A stretch of 64,000 nt of DNA, taken from positions 1-64,000 of the forward strand of contig NW_027018025.1 in NCBI RefSeq assembly GCF_032854445.1, given 5' to 3'. The notes under the pieces are model-generated. The model worked only from the letters and a program-made list of their open reading frames with translations. It had not been told where the DNA came from and searched no databases. Source of the stretch: Liolophura sinensis (lineage: Eukaryota > Mollusca > Polyplacophora > Chitonida > Chitonidae). Shown here in pieces: positions 1 to 9,631 of this stretch (its first letter is position 1; each line of letters starts with the position of its first letter). The translations under genes and the position numbers were made by a program.

Positions 1-427
1 AAAGCATTGGTCGGAGAGCAACTCGGTTTGCAGCATTCGATTTCTCGTCACAAAATACGTCGGATTAGCCTCTTACCAGCAGCACTGGAACATTTTTTCC
101 ACTTTTGCATTTTTCCCTGGTCTTTTTGTTAATTGAAATCGGCTACACTGTACTCTGTACAATCGCGACTGGTCATTACTATATTCAACTTTTTGACTAT
201 AAGTTATGTGCCCTTCGGTAGCCCAGAAGACGTCAAAATCTTTGGGCCAAGCCCATTTAACTCACCCAGCAATTGTCTTATTTCTAAGTGCAAGACAATC
301 TCAATGTCTTTATCTACGTGTAGAAAAACCACACCATTTTGTACATAAAAAACACAAGGTACTTGAGTACAGTCTGCTGTAAAAAGTACAAACTAAACAC
401 TGACCCACATTTATCAGGTGCCAAAAG
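1..427 (+). repeat. Partial satellite unit at left edge
   Basis: The window opens about 120 bp into a unit, at AAAGCATTGGTCGGAGAGC. The form AGCATTGG instead of AGTATTGG, followed by CAACTCGGTTTGCAGCATTCG, identifies the variant also seen in the units anchored at 31272, 36969 and (with the same start) 46507. The unit has extra bases relative to clean copies, for example in the run before the anchor at 428. The array evidently continues to the left of the window. Confidence 0.95.
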
Positions 428-2079
428 ATGCGGAATTGGGCCAGGCATCGGCAGCTGTTAAAAAATTGCAAATATCCCTGCTTTCCATGGAGTAAGAGCC
501 GTTGCTGGGCACGTGAATTATGACATCAATGATCATTCAATTGTCGCTACAGCCAAAGTATTGGTTGGAGAGCAACGCGGTTTGCACATTCGATTTCTCG
601 TCACAAAATACTTCGGATTAGCCTTTACCAGCAGCACTGGAACAGTTTTTCCACTTTTGCATTTTTGCCTGGTCTTTTTGTTAATTGAAATCGGTTTACA
701 CTGTACTCTGTACAATCGCGACTGGTCATTACTATATTCAACTTTTGACTATAAGTTATGTGCCCTTCGGTAGCCCAGAAGATCTGAAATCTTTGGGCCA
801 AGCCCATTTAACTCACCCAGCAAATTGTCTTATTTCTAAGTGCAAGACAATCTCAATGTCTTTATCTACGTGTAGAAAAACCACACCATTTGTACATAAA
901 AAACACAAGGTACTTGATACAGTCTGCTGTAAAAGTACAACTAAACACTGACCCACATTTATCAGGTGCCAAAGATGCGGAATTGGGCCAGGCATCGGCA
1001 GCTGTTAAAAAATTGCAAAATATCACTGGTTTCCATGGAGTAAGAGCCGTTGCTGGGCACGTGATTATGACATCAATGATCATTCAATTGTCGCTACAGC
1101 CAAATGTGTTGGTCGGAGAGCAACTCGGTTTGCACCATTCGATTTCTCGTCACAAAATACGTCGGATTAGTCCTCTTACCAGCAGCACTGGAACATTTTT
1201 TCCACTTTTGCATTTTTGCATGGTGTTTTTGTTAATTGAAATCGGCTACACTGTACTCTGTACAATCGCGACTGGTCATTACTATATTCAACTTTTTGAC
1301 TATAAGTTATGTGCCCTTCGGTAGCCCCAGAAGACGTCCAAATCTTTGGGCTTAGCCCATTTAACTCACCCAGCAATTGTCTTACTTCTAAGTCGAAGAC
1401 AATCTCAATGTCTTTATCTACGTGTAGAAAAACCACACCATTTGTACATGAAAAACACAAGGTACTTGATACAGTCTGCTGTAAAAAGTACAACTAAACA
1501 CTGACCCACATTTATAAGGTGCACTAAAGATGCGGAATTGGGCCAGGCATCGGCAGCTGTTAAAAAATTGCAAATATCCCTGGTTTCCATGGAGTAAGAG
1601 CCGTTGCTGGGCACGTGATTATGACATCAATGATCATTCAATTGTCACTACAGCCAAAAGTATTGGTTGGAGAGCAACGCGGTTTGCACCATTCGATTTC
1701 TCGTTATAAAATACGTCGGATTAGCCTCTACCAGCAGGCACTAGAACAGTTTTTCCACTTTTGCATTTTTGCCTGGTCTTTTTGTTAATTGAAATCGGCT
1801 ACACTGTACTCTGTACAATCGCGACTGGTCATTACTATATTCAACTTTTGACTATAAGTTATGTGCCCTTCGGGTAGCCAGAAGACCTGAAATCTTTGGG
1901 GCCAAGCCCATTTAACTCACCCAGCAATTGTCTTATTTCTAAGTCCAAGACAATCTCAATGTCTTTATCTACGTGTAGAAAAACCACACCATTTGTAGGT
2001 GAAAAACACAAGGTACTTGATACAGTCTGCTGTAAAAAGTACAACTAAACACTGACCCACATTTATAAGGTGCCAAAAG
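428..2079 (+). repeat. Three full satellite units, indel-rich
   Basis: Anchors are at 428, 975 and 1530, with intervals of 547, 555 and 550 bp. Unit 428 has CTGCTTTCC and GGTTGGAGAG. Unit 975 has CAAATGTGTTGGTCGG and GCATGGTGTTTTTG. Unit 1530 has TCGTTATAAAATACG and GTAGGTGAAAAAC. The same ordered trio is at 31821-33467 in clean form (offset about 31390). Many single-base insertions and deletions relative to the clean copy suggest sequence error. Confidence 0.9.
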
Positions 2080-3714
2080 ATGCGGAATTGGGCCAGGCCA
2101 TCGGTAGCTGTTAAAAAATTGCAAATATCCCTGGTTTCCATGGAGTAAGAGCCGTTGCTACGCACGTTGATTATGACATCAGTATAGAAAAACCAGACCA
2201 TTTGTACATAAAAAACACAAGTACTTGATACAGTCTGCTGTAAAAAATACAACTAAACACTGACCCCATTTAAAAGGTGCCAAAAGATGCGGAATTGGGC
2301 CAGGCATCGGCAGCTGTTAAAAAATTGCAAATATTACTGTTTCCATGGAGTAAGAGCCGTTGCTGGGCACGTGATTATGACATCAATGATCATTCAATTG
2401 TCGCTACAGCCAAAAGTATTGGTCGGAGAGCAACGCGGTTTGCACCATTCGATTTCTCGTCACAAAATACGTCGGATTAGCCTCTTACCAGCAGCACTGG
2501 AACATTTTTTTCCACTTTTGCATTTTTGCCTGGTCTTTTTGTTAATTGAAATCGGCTACACTGTACTCTGTACAATCGCGACTGCTCATTACTATATTCA
2601 AATTTTGACTATAAGTTATGTGCCCTTCGGTAGCCCAGAAAACGCCATTTCATTGGGCTAAGCCCATTTAACTCACCCAGCAATTGCCTTACTTCTAAGT
2701 GCAAGCAATCTCAATGTCTTTATCTACGTGTAGAAAAACCACACCATTTGTACATGAAAAACACAAGGTACTTGATACAGTCTGCTGTAAAAAGTACAAC
2801 TGAACACTGATCCACTTCAGTAAGGTGCCAAAAGATGCGGAATTGAGCCAGGTATCGGCAGCTGTTGAAAAATTGCAAATTTCCTGGTTTCCATGGAGTA
2901 AGAGCCGTTGCTGTGCACGAGATTATGACATCAATGATCATTCAATTGTCACTACAGCCAAAAGTATTGGTCGGAGAGCAACGCGGTTTGCACCATTCGA
3001 TTTGTCGTCACAAAATACGTCGGATTAGCCTCTTACCACCAGCACTAGAACAGTTTTTCCACTTTTGCATTTTTACCTGGTCTCTTGTTAATTGAAATCG
3101 CTACACTGTACTCTGTACAATCGCGACTGGTCATTACTATATTCAACTTTTGACTATAAGTTATGTGCCCTTCGGTAGCCCAGAAGACCTCAAATCTTTG
3201 GGCCAAGCCCATTTAACTCACCCAGCAATTGTCTTACTTCTAAGTCCAAGACAATCTCAATGTCTTTATCTACGTGTAGAAAAAACCACACCATTTGTAC
3301 ATAAAAAACACAAGGTACTTGATACAGTCTGCTGTAAAAAATACAACTAAACACTGACCCACATTTATCAGGTGCCAAAAGATGCGGAATTGGGCCAGGC
3401 ATCGGTAGCTGTTAAAAAATTGCAAATATCCCTGGTTTCCATGGAGTAAGAGCCGTTGCTCCGCACGTAATTATGACATCAATGATGATTGAATTGTCAC
3501 TACAGCCAAAAGTATTGGTCGGAGAGCAACGCGGTTTGCAGCATTCGATTTCTCGTCACAAAATACGTCGGATTAGCTTCTTACCAGCAGCACTGGAACA
3601 TTTTTTCGAATTTTTGCATTTTTGCCTGGTCTTTTTGTTAATTGAAATCGGCTACACTGTACTCTGTACAATCGCGACTGGTCATTACTATATTCAACTT
3701 TTGACTATAGTTAT
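1860..3714 (+). repeat. Copy 1 of a 1.86 kb tandem duplication containing a short unit
   Basis: The segment holds the rear of unit 1530, the short unit at 2080, units 2287 and 2835, and the front of unit 3382. The same order follows immediately at about 3715-5570. Shared private markers are GCAAATATTACTG (2325 and 4185), CAGAAAACGCCATTTCATTGG (2636 and 4490) and GTGCACGAGATT (2912 and 4769). The clean counterpart at 33.2-35.0 kb has only one copy, and the offsets on either side (31389 and 29534) differ by 1855 bp. The boundaries are approximate. Confidence 0.8.
2080..2286 (+). repeat. Short 207 bp satellite unit with internal deletion (copy 1)
   Basis: The unit starts normally but jumps from TTATGACATCA to GTATAGAAAAACC near 2181. 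This removes the segment that normally runs from ATGATCATTC to the ACGTGTAGAAAAACC region. The retained 207 bp include the palindrome-rich head, the nested stem-loop and the linker CCCCATTTAAAAGG. The deletion is 342 bp, a multiple of three. Confidence 0.93.
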
Positions 3715-5570
3715 GTGCCCTTCGGTAGCCCAGAAGACCTGAAATCTTTGGGCCAAGCCCATTTAACTCACCCAGCAATTGTCTTATTTCTAAGGTCCAA
3801 GACAATCTCAATGTCTTTATCTACGTGTAGAAAAACCACACCATTTGTAGGTGAAAAACACAAGGTACTTGATACAGTCTGCTGTAAAAAGTACAACTAA
3901 ACACTGACCCACATTTATAAGGTGCCAAAAGATGCGGAATTGGGCCAGGCATCGGTAGCTGTTTAAAAAAATTGCAAATATCCCTGGTTTCCATGGAGTA
4001 AGAGCCGTTGCTACGCACGTGATTATGACATCAGTATAGAAAAACCCACACCATTTGTACATAAAAAACACAAGGTACTTGATACAGTCTGCTGTAAAAA
4101 ATACAACTAAACACTGACCCCCATTTAAAAGGTGCCAAAAGATGCGGAATTGGGCCTGGCATCGGCAGCTGTTAAAAAATTGCAAATATTACTGGTTTCC
4201 ATGGAGTAAGAGCCGTTGCTGGGCACGTGATTATGACATCAATGATCATTCAATTGTCGCTACAGCCAAAGTATTGGTCGGAGAGCAACGCGGTTTGCAC
4301 CATTCGATTTCTCGTCACAAAATACGTCGGATTAGCCTCTTACCAGCAGCACTGGAACAATTTTTTCCACTTTTGCATTTTTGCCTGGTCTTTTTGTTAA
4401 TTGAAATCGGCTACACTGTACTCTGTACATCGCGACTGCTCATTACTATATTCAAATTTTGACTATAAGTTATGTGCCCTTCGGTAGCCCAGAAAACGCC
4501 ATTTCATTGGGCTAAGCCCATTTAACTCACCCAGCAATTGCCTTACTTCTAAGTGCAAGACAATCTCAATGTCTTTATCTACGTGTAGAAAAACCACACC
4601 ATTTGTACATGAAAAACACAAGGTACTTGATACAGTCTGCTGTAAAAAGTACAACTGAACACTGACCCACTTCAGTAAGGTGCCAAAAGATGCGGAATTG
4701 AGCCAGGTATCGGCAGCTGTTGAAAAATTGCAAATTTCCCTGGTTTCCATGGAGTAAGAGCCGTTGCTGTGCACGAGATTATGACATCAATGATCATTCA
4801 ATTGTCACTACAGCCAAAAGTATTGGTCGGAGAGCAACGCGGTTTGCACCATTCGATTTGTCGTCACAAAATACGTCGGATTAGCCTCTTACCACCAGCA
4901 CTAGAACAGTTTTTCCACTTTTGCATTTTTACCTGGTCTTCTTGTTAATTGAAATCGGCTACACTGTACTCTGTACAATCGCGACTGGTCATTACTATAT
5001 TCAACTTTTGACTATAAGTTATGTGCCCTTCGGTAGCCCAGAAGACCTCAAATCTTTGGGCCAAGCCCATTTAACTCACCCAGCAATTGTCTTACTTCTA
5101 AGTCCAAGACAATCTCAATGTCTTTATCTACGTGTAGAAAAACCACACCATTTGTACATAAAAAACACAAGGTACTTGATACAGTCTGCTGTAAAAAATA
5201 CAACTAAACACTGACCCACATTTATCAGGTGCCAAAAGATGCGGAATTGGGCCAGGCATCGGTAGCTGTTAAAAAATTGCAAATATCCCTGGTTTCCATG
5301 GAGTAAGAGCCGTTGCCTCCGCACGTAATTATGACATCAATGATGATTGAATTGTCACTACAGCCAAAAGTATTGGTCGGAGAGCAACGCGGTTTGCAGC
5401 ATTCGATTTCTCGTCACAAAATACGTCGGATTAGCTTCTTACCAGCAGCACTGGAACATTTTTTCGAATTTTGCATTTTTGCCTGGTCTTTTTGTTAATT
5501 GAAATCGGCTACACTGTACTCTGTACAATCGCGACTGGTCATTACTATATTCAACTTTTGACTATAAGTT
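3715..5570 (+). repeat. Copy 2 of the 1.86 kb tandem duplication
   Basis: Repeats the order of the previous segment: rear part with GTAGGTGAAAAAC, short unit at 3932, units at 4142 and 4690, and front of unit 5239 with CTCCGCACGTAATT, GCAGCATTCG, TTAGCTTCTTACC and TTTTTTCGAATTTT. After about 5570 it leaves the duplicated pattern and continues with a GGCTAAGCGCAT rear that matches 35.1 kb. Copy 2 has fewer indels than copy 1. Confidence 0.8.
3932..4141 (+). repeat. Short satellite unit, 210 bp (copy 2)
   Basis: Carries the same TTATGACATCA / GTATAGAAAAACC junction, near 4031. It is 3 bp longer than the other short units because of extra bases in the A-run (GTTTAAAAAAATTGC) and after the junction (AAAACCCACACC). 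It lies within the 1.86 kb tandem duplication and is probably a direct copy of the short unit at 2080. Confidence 0.92.
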
Positions 5571-5788
5571 ATGTGCCTTTCGGCAGCCCAGAAGACCTGA
5601 AATCTTTGGGCTAAGCGCATTTAACTCACCCAGCAATTGTGTCACTTCTAAGTGCAAGACAATCTCAATGTCTTTATCTACGTGTAGAAAAACCACACCA
5701 TTTGTACATAAAAAACACAAGGTACTTGATACAGTCTGCTGTAAAAAGTACAACTGAACACTGACCCACTTCAGTAAGGTGCCAAAAG

Positions 5789-7984
5789 ATGCGGAATTTA
5801 GGCAGGCATCGGCAGCTGTTGAAAAATTGCAAATTTTCCTGGTTTCCATGGAGTAAGAGCCGTTGCTGGGCACGTGATTATGACATCAATGATCATTCAA
5901 TTGTCACTACAGCCAAAAGTATTGGTCGGAGATCAACGCGGTTTGTACCATTCGATTTCTCTTTACAAAATACGTCGGATTAGCCTCTTGTCAGCAGCAC
6001 TGGAACAATTTTTCGAATTTTGCATTTTTGCCTGGTCTTTTTGTTAATTGAAATCGGCTACACTGTACTCTGTACAACCGCGACTGGTCATTACTATATT
6101 CAACTATTGACTATATGTTATGTGCCCTTCGGTAGCCCAGAAGACGTCAAATCTTTGGGCTAAGCCCATTTAACTCACCCAGCAATTGTCTTACTTCTAA
6201 GTCCAAGACAATCTCAATGTCTTTATCTACGTGTAGAAAAACCACACCATTTGTACATAAAAAACACAAGGTACTTGATACAGTCTGCTGTAAAAAGTAC
6301 AACTGAACACTGACCCACTTCAGTGAGGTGCCAAAAGATGAGGAATTGAGCCAGGCATCGGCAGCTGTTGAAAAATTGCAAATTTCCCTGGTTTCCATGG
6401 AGTAAGAGCCGTTGCTACGCACGTGATTATGACATAAATGATCATTCAATTGTCGCTACAGCCAAAAGTATTGGTCGGAGAGCAACGCAGATTGCACCAT
6501 TCGATTTCTCGTCACAAAATACGTCGGATTAGCCTCTTACTAGTTGCACTGGAACAGTTTTTCCACTTTTGTATTATTGCCTGGTCTTTTTGTTAATTGA
6601 AATCGGCTACACTGTACTCTGTACAATCGCGACTGGTCATTACTATATTCAACTTTTGACTATATGTTATGTGCCCTTCGGTAGCCCAGAAGACGTGAAA
6701 TCTTTGGGCTAAGCCCATTTAACTCACCCAGCAATTGCCTTACTTCTAAGTGCAAGACAACCTCAATGTCTTTATCTACGTGTAGAAAAACCACACCTTT
6801 TGTACATAAAAAACACAAGGTACTTGATGCAGTCTGCTGTAAAAAGTACAACTGACAACAGACCCACATGAATAAGGTGCCAAAAGATGCGGAATTGAGC
6901 CAGGCATCGGCAGCTGTTGAAAAATTGCAAATTTCCCTGGTTTCCATGGAGTAAGAGACGTTGCTGGGCACGTGATTATGACATCAATGATCATTCAATT
7001 GTCACTACAGCCAAAAGTATTGGTCGGAGAGCAACGCGGTTTGCACCATTCGATTTCTCGTCACAAAATACGTCGGATTAGCCTCTTACCAGCAGCACTG
7101 GAACAGTTTTTCCACTTTTGCATTTTTGCCTGGTCTTTTTGTTAATTGAAATCGGCTACACTGTACTCTGTACAATCGCGACTGGTCATTACTATATTCA
7201 ACTTTTGACTATAAGTTATGTGCCCTTCGGTAGCCCAGAAGACCTCAAATCTTTGGGCTAAGCCCATTTAACTCACCCAGCAATTGTCTTACTTCTAAGT
7301 CGAAGACAATCTCAATGTCTTTATCTACGTGTAGAAAAACTACACCTTTTGTACATAAAAATCACAAGGTACTTGATACAGTCTGCTGTAAAAAGTACAA
7401 CTGACAACAGACCCACATGAATAAGGTGCCAAAAGATGCGGAATTGGGCAAGGCATCGGCAGCTGTTGAAAAATTGCAAATTTCCCTGGTTTCCATGGAG
7501 TAAGAGCCGTTGCTACGCACGTGATTATGACATCAATGATCATTCAATTGTCGCTACAGCCAAAAGTATTGGTCGGAGAGCAACGCGGATTGCACCATTC
7601 GATTTCTCGTCACAAAATACGTCGGATTAGTCTTTTACCAGCAGCACTGGAACAATTTTTCCAATTTTGCATTTTTGCCTGGTCTTTTTGTTAATTGAAA
7701 TCGGCTACACTGTACTCTGTACAATCGCGACTGGTCATTACTATATTCAACTTTTGACTATAAGTTATGTGCCCTTCGGTAGCCCAGAAGACGACAAGTC
7801 TTTGGGCCAAGCCCATTTAACTCACCCAGCAATTGTCTTATTTCTAAGTGCAAGACAATCTCAATTTCTTTATCTACGTGTAGAAAAACCACACCATTTG
7901 TACGTGAAAAACACAAGGTACTTGATACAGTCTGCTGTAAAAAGTACAACTAAACACTGACCCACATTTATAAGGTGCCAAAAG
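5789..7984 (+). repeat. Four full units (anchors 5789, 6338, 6887, 7436)
   Basis: Intervals are 549 bp. Unit 5789 has GAGATCAACG, TCTCTTTACAAA, CTTGTCAGCAGC and ACAACCGCGACTGG. Unit 6338 has ATGAGGAATTGAG, CGCAGATTGC and ACTAGTTGCACTGG. Unit 6887 has AGACGTTGCTGGG and follows a TGATGCAGTC stem-loop variant. Unit 7436 has GGGCAAGGCATCGG and TTAGTCTTTTACC. Units 5789 and 6338 match 35322 and 35871. Units 6338-7436 match 44312, 44860 and 45409. Confidence 0.93.
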
Positions 7985-8008
7985 ATGCGGAATTGGGCCA
8001 GGCATCGG

Positions 8009-8099
8009 CAGCTGTTAAAAAATTGCAAATATCCCTGGTTTCCATGGAGTAAGAGCCGTTGCTGGGCACGTGATTATGACATCAATGATCATTCAATTG
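8009..8099. other. Cluster of five hexamer palindromes in each unit (reference copy)
   Basis: Within 91 bp there are CAGCTG (8009), CCATGG (8042), CACGTG (8067), TGATCA (8086) and CAATTG (8094). The same order and spacing recur in most units of the window. CACGTG and CAGCTG match E-box cores bound by bHLH proteins in eukaryotes, but binding is only a possibility. Variants alter some sites: GCTACGCACGTG and GCTGTGCACGTG keep the E-box, while CCGCACGTAATT in the units at 3382, 5239, 10937, 34773 and 53309 loses it. Confidence 0.6.
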
Positions 8100-8204
8100 T
8101 CGCTACAGCCAAAAGTATTGGTTGGAGAGCAACGCGGTTTGCACCATTCGATTTCTCGTCACAAAATACGTCGGATTAGCCTCTTTCCAGCAGCACTAGA
8201 ACAG

Positions 8205-8240
8205 TTTTTCCACTTTTGCATTTTTGCCTGGTCTTTTTGT
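8205..8240 (+). other. T-rich tract in each unit (reference copy)
   Basis: This segment has repeated T runs of four to five bases separated by single C, G or A bases, with the pattern TTTTTCCACTTTTGCATTTT followed by TGCCTGGTCTTTTTG. It is present in every full unit. The main variants are GAACATTTTTTCC, TTTTTCGAATTTTGC and TTTTTCCAATTTTGC. Such tracts often disfavour nucleosomes or bend DNA, but that is inference here. Confidence 0.6.
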
Positions 8241-8259
8241 TAATTGAAATCGACTACAC

Positions 8260-8272
8260 TGTACTCTGTACA
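8260..8272. other. Mini-hairpin TGTAC-TCT-GTACA (reference copy)
   Basis: A perfect 5 bp stem with a 3 nt loop. Most units keep it exactly. Exceptions: TGTAGTATGTACA at about 12311, 42390 and 61271; TGTACTATGTACC at about 14507 and 28802; ACTCTATACA at about 20570 and 22220; and CTGTATAAT at about 41296. The exceptions break one pair without a matching change on the other side, so there is no clear covariation. Confidence 0.6.
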
Positions 8273-8351
8273 ATCGCGACTGGTCATTACTATATTCAAC
8301 TTTTGACTATAAGTTATGTGCCCTTCGGTAGCCCAGAAGATCTGAAATCTT

Positions 8352-8364
8352 TGGGCCAAGCCCA
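8352..8364. other. Mini-hairpin TGGGC-NNN-GCCCA (reference copy)
   Basis: A 5 bp stem with a 3 nt loop whose loop is a diagnostic variable site. CAA, TAA, TTA, GAA, TCA and TAG all occur on the same stem in different units. Stem-breaking changes exist but are fewer, for example GCTAAGCGCA in the AATTACG-type units (5616, 54780, 56427, 58074), GAGCTAAGCCC near 18459 and GCTAAGGCCA near 28349. Confidence 0.6.
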
Positions 8365-8466
8365 TTTAACTCACCCAGCAATTGTCTTATTTCTAAGTGC
8401 AAGACAATCTCAATGTCTTTATCTACGTGTAGAAAAACCACACCATTTGTACATAAAAAACACAAG

Positions 8467-8496
8467 GTACTTGATACAGTCTGCTGTAAAAAGTAC
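8467..8496. other. Nested stem-loop near the unit junction (reference copy)
   Basis: GTACTT (8467-8472) pairs with AAGTAC (8491-8496). Inside, TACAG (8475-8479) pairs with CTGTA (8484-8488) around the loop TCTG. The two stems are separated by a symmetric GA/AA internal bulge. Eleven base pairs in 30 nt make this the strongest local fold I can see in the unit. It is retained in the short units. Variants include TGCAG for TACAG-type positions (about 6826, 11426, 59287), which would leave a G-U pair in RNA. Others are CAGTAC at the outer stem (13.6 kb, 15.8-16.4 kb, 19.7-26.3 kb) and AAATAC (after short units and at 5190, 34730, 53270, 60410). Confidence 0.65.
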
Positions 8497-9631
8497 AACT
8501 AAACACTGACCCACATTTATCAGGTGCCAAAAGATGCGGAATTGGGCCAGGCATCGGCAGCTGTTAAAAAATTGCAAATATCCCTGCTTTCCATGGAGTA
8601 AGAGCCGTTGCAGGGCACGTGATTATGACATCAATGATCATTCAATTGTCGCTACAGCCAAAAGTATTGGTTGGAGAGCAACGCGGTTTGCACCATTCGA
8701 TTTCTGGTCACAAAATACTTCGGATTAGCCTCTTACCAGCAGCACTGGAACAGTTTTTCCACTTTTGCATTTTTGCCTGGTCTTTTTGTTAATTGAAATC
8801 GGCTACACTGTACTCTGTACAATCGCGACTGGTCATTACTATATTCAACTTTTGACTATAACTTATGTGCCCTTCGGTAGCCCAGAAGATCTGAAATCTT
8901 TGGGCCAAGCCCATTTAACTCACCCAGCAATTGTCTTATTTCTAAGTGCAAGACAATCTCAATGTCTTTATCTACGTGTAGAAAAACCAGACCATTTGTA
9001 CATAAAAAACACAAGGTACTTGATACAGTCTGCTGTAAAAAGTACAACTAAACACTGACCCACATTTATCAGGTGCCAAAAGATGCGGAATTGGGCCAGG
9101 CATCGGCAGCTGTTAAAAAATTGCAAATATCCCTGGTTTCCATGGAGTAAGAGCCGTTGCTGGGCACGTGATTATGACATCAATGATCATTCAATTGTCG
9201 CTACAGCCAAATGTGTTGGTTGGAGAGCAACGCGGTTTGCACCATTCGATTTCTCGTCACAAAATACGTCGGATTAGCCTCTTACCAGCAGCACTGGAAC
9301 ATTTTTTCCACTTTTGCATTTTTGCATGGTGTTTTTGTTAATTGAAATCGGCTACACTGTACTCTGTACAATCGCGACTGGTCATTACTATATTCAACTT
9401 TTGACTATAAGTTATGTGCCCTTCGGTAGCCCAGAAGACGTCAAATCTTTGGGCTTAGCCCATTTAACTCACCCAGCAATTGCCTTACTTCTAAGTGCAA
9501 GACAACCTCAATGTCTTTATCTACGTGTAGAAAAACCACACCATTTGTAGGTGAAAAACACAAGGTACTTGATACAGTCTGCTGTAAAAAGTACAACTAA
9601 ACACTGACCCACATTTATAAGGTGCCAAAAG

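Larger units (their letters stand above)
7985..8533 (+). repeat. Reference 549 bp satellite unit with internal map
   Basis: This clean unit serves as a map for all others. From the anchor at 7985 it holds the following. A palindrome-rich segment at 8009-8099 contains CAGCTG, CCATGG, CACGTG, TGATCA and CAATTG. A CpG-containing stretch lies around 8130-8175 (CAACGCGG, ATTCGATTTCTCGTC, TACGTCGG). A T-rich tract covers 8205-8240. A mini-hairpin TGTAC-TCT-GTACA lies at 8260-8272 and a second, TGGGC-CAA-GCCCA, at 8352-8364. A second CAATTG is at 8379-8384. A nested stem-loop covers 8467-8496. The junction linker, which differs most between unit classes, runs from about 8497 to 8523 and leads into GGTGCCAAAAG and the next anchor. 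The forward frame starting at the anchor is open except for TAG at 8177 and TGA at 8507. Confidence 0.95.
7985..9631 (+). repeat. Three-unit module leading into a short unit
   Basis: Anchors are at 7985, 8534 and 9083. Markers are GGTTGGAGAG and TCGACTACAC in 7985, CTGCTTTCC and GTTGCAGGGCACGTG in 8534, and AAATGTGTTGG with GCATGGTGTTTTTG in 9083. The same ordered trio occurs at 38616-40258, including the rare GCAGGGCACGTG. Related series occur at 428-2079, 31821-33467 and 49808-52003. Those three have an extra unit before the short one. Confidence 0.92.

Noticed and set aside
2181-2215. Short-unit junction as a transposon insertion or target site
   Set aside because: There is no inserted sequence, terminal repeat or target-site duplication. 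The unit is simply missing 342 bp.
4463-4774. Reverse-strand frame of about 100 codons in many units
   Set aside because: Same period and sequence source as the forward frames. Variable starts and ends follow unit-class substitutions, and both strands cannot plausibly code here.
8130-8165. RNA polymerase III B box (SINE or tRNA origin)
   Set aside because: ATTCGATTTC resembles GGTTCGANTCC but mismatches at important positions, and no A box lies at suitable distance upstream.
7985-8179. 64-codon forward reading frame starting at each ATGCGG anchor
   Set aside because: It recurs every 549 bp with the same stop, has no recognisable domain, no promoter or ribosome-binding context and no upstream variation typical of a gene. 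It is a by-product of the satellite unit.
8100-8180. CENP-B box
   Set aside because: TTCG occurs at ATTCGATTTC and CTTCGGTAGC, but neither continues with the A and CGGG positions of the consensus NTTCGNNNNANNCGGGN.
8216-8509. 97-codon forward frame with hydrophobic start, present in many units
   Set aside because: It begins at a TTG in the T-rich tract, which makes any translation look hydrophobic, and is broken by frameshifts in other units. There is no evidence of selection or homology.
7985-8533. Hammerhead ribozyme, known from some satellites
   Set aside because: I looked for the CTGATGA core and its reverse complement TCATCAG with a GAAA partner and did not find them in the unit.
7985-8533. 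Internal sub-repeat of 183 bp or shorter in the unit
   Set aside because: Comparing the three thirds by eye gave only short coincidences such as GCCAAAAG and CAATTGTC.
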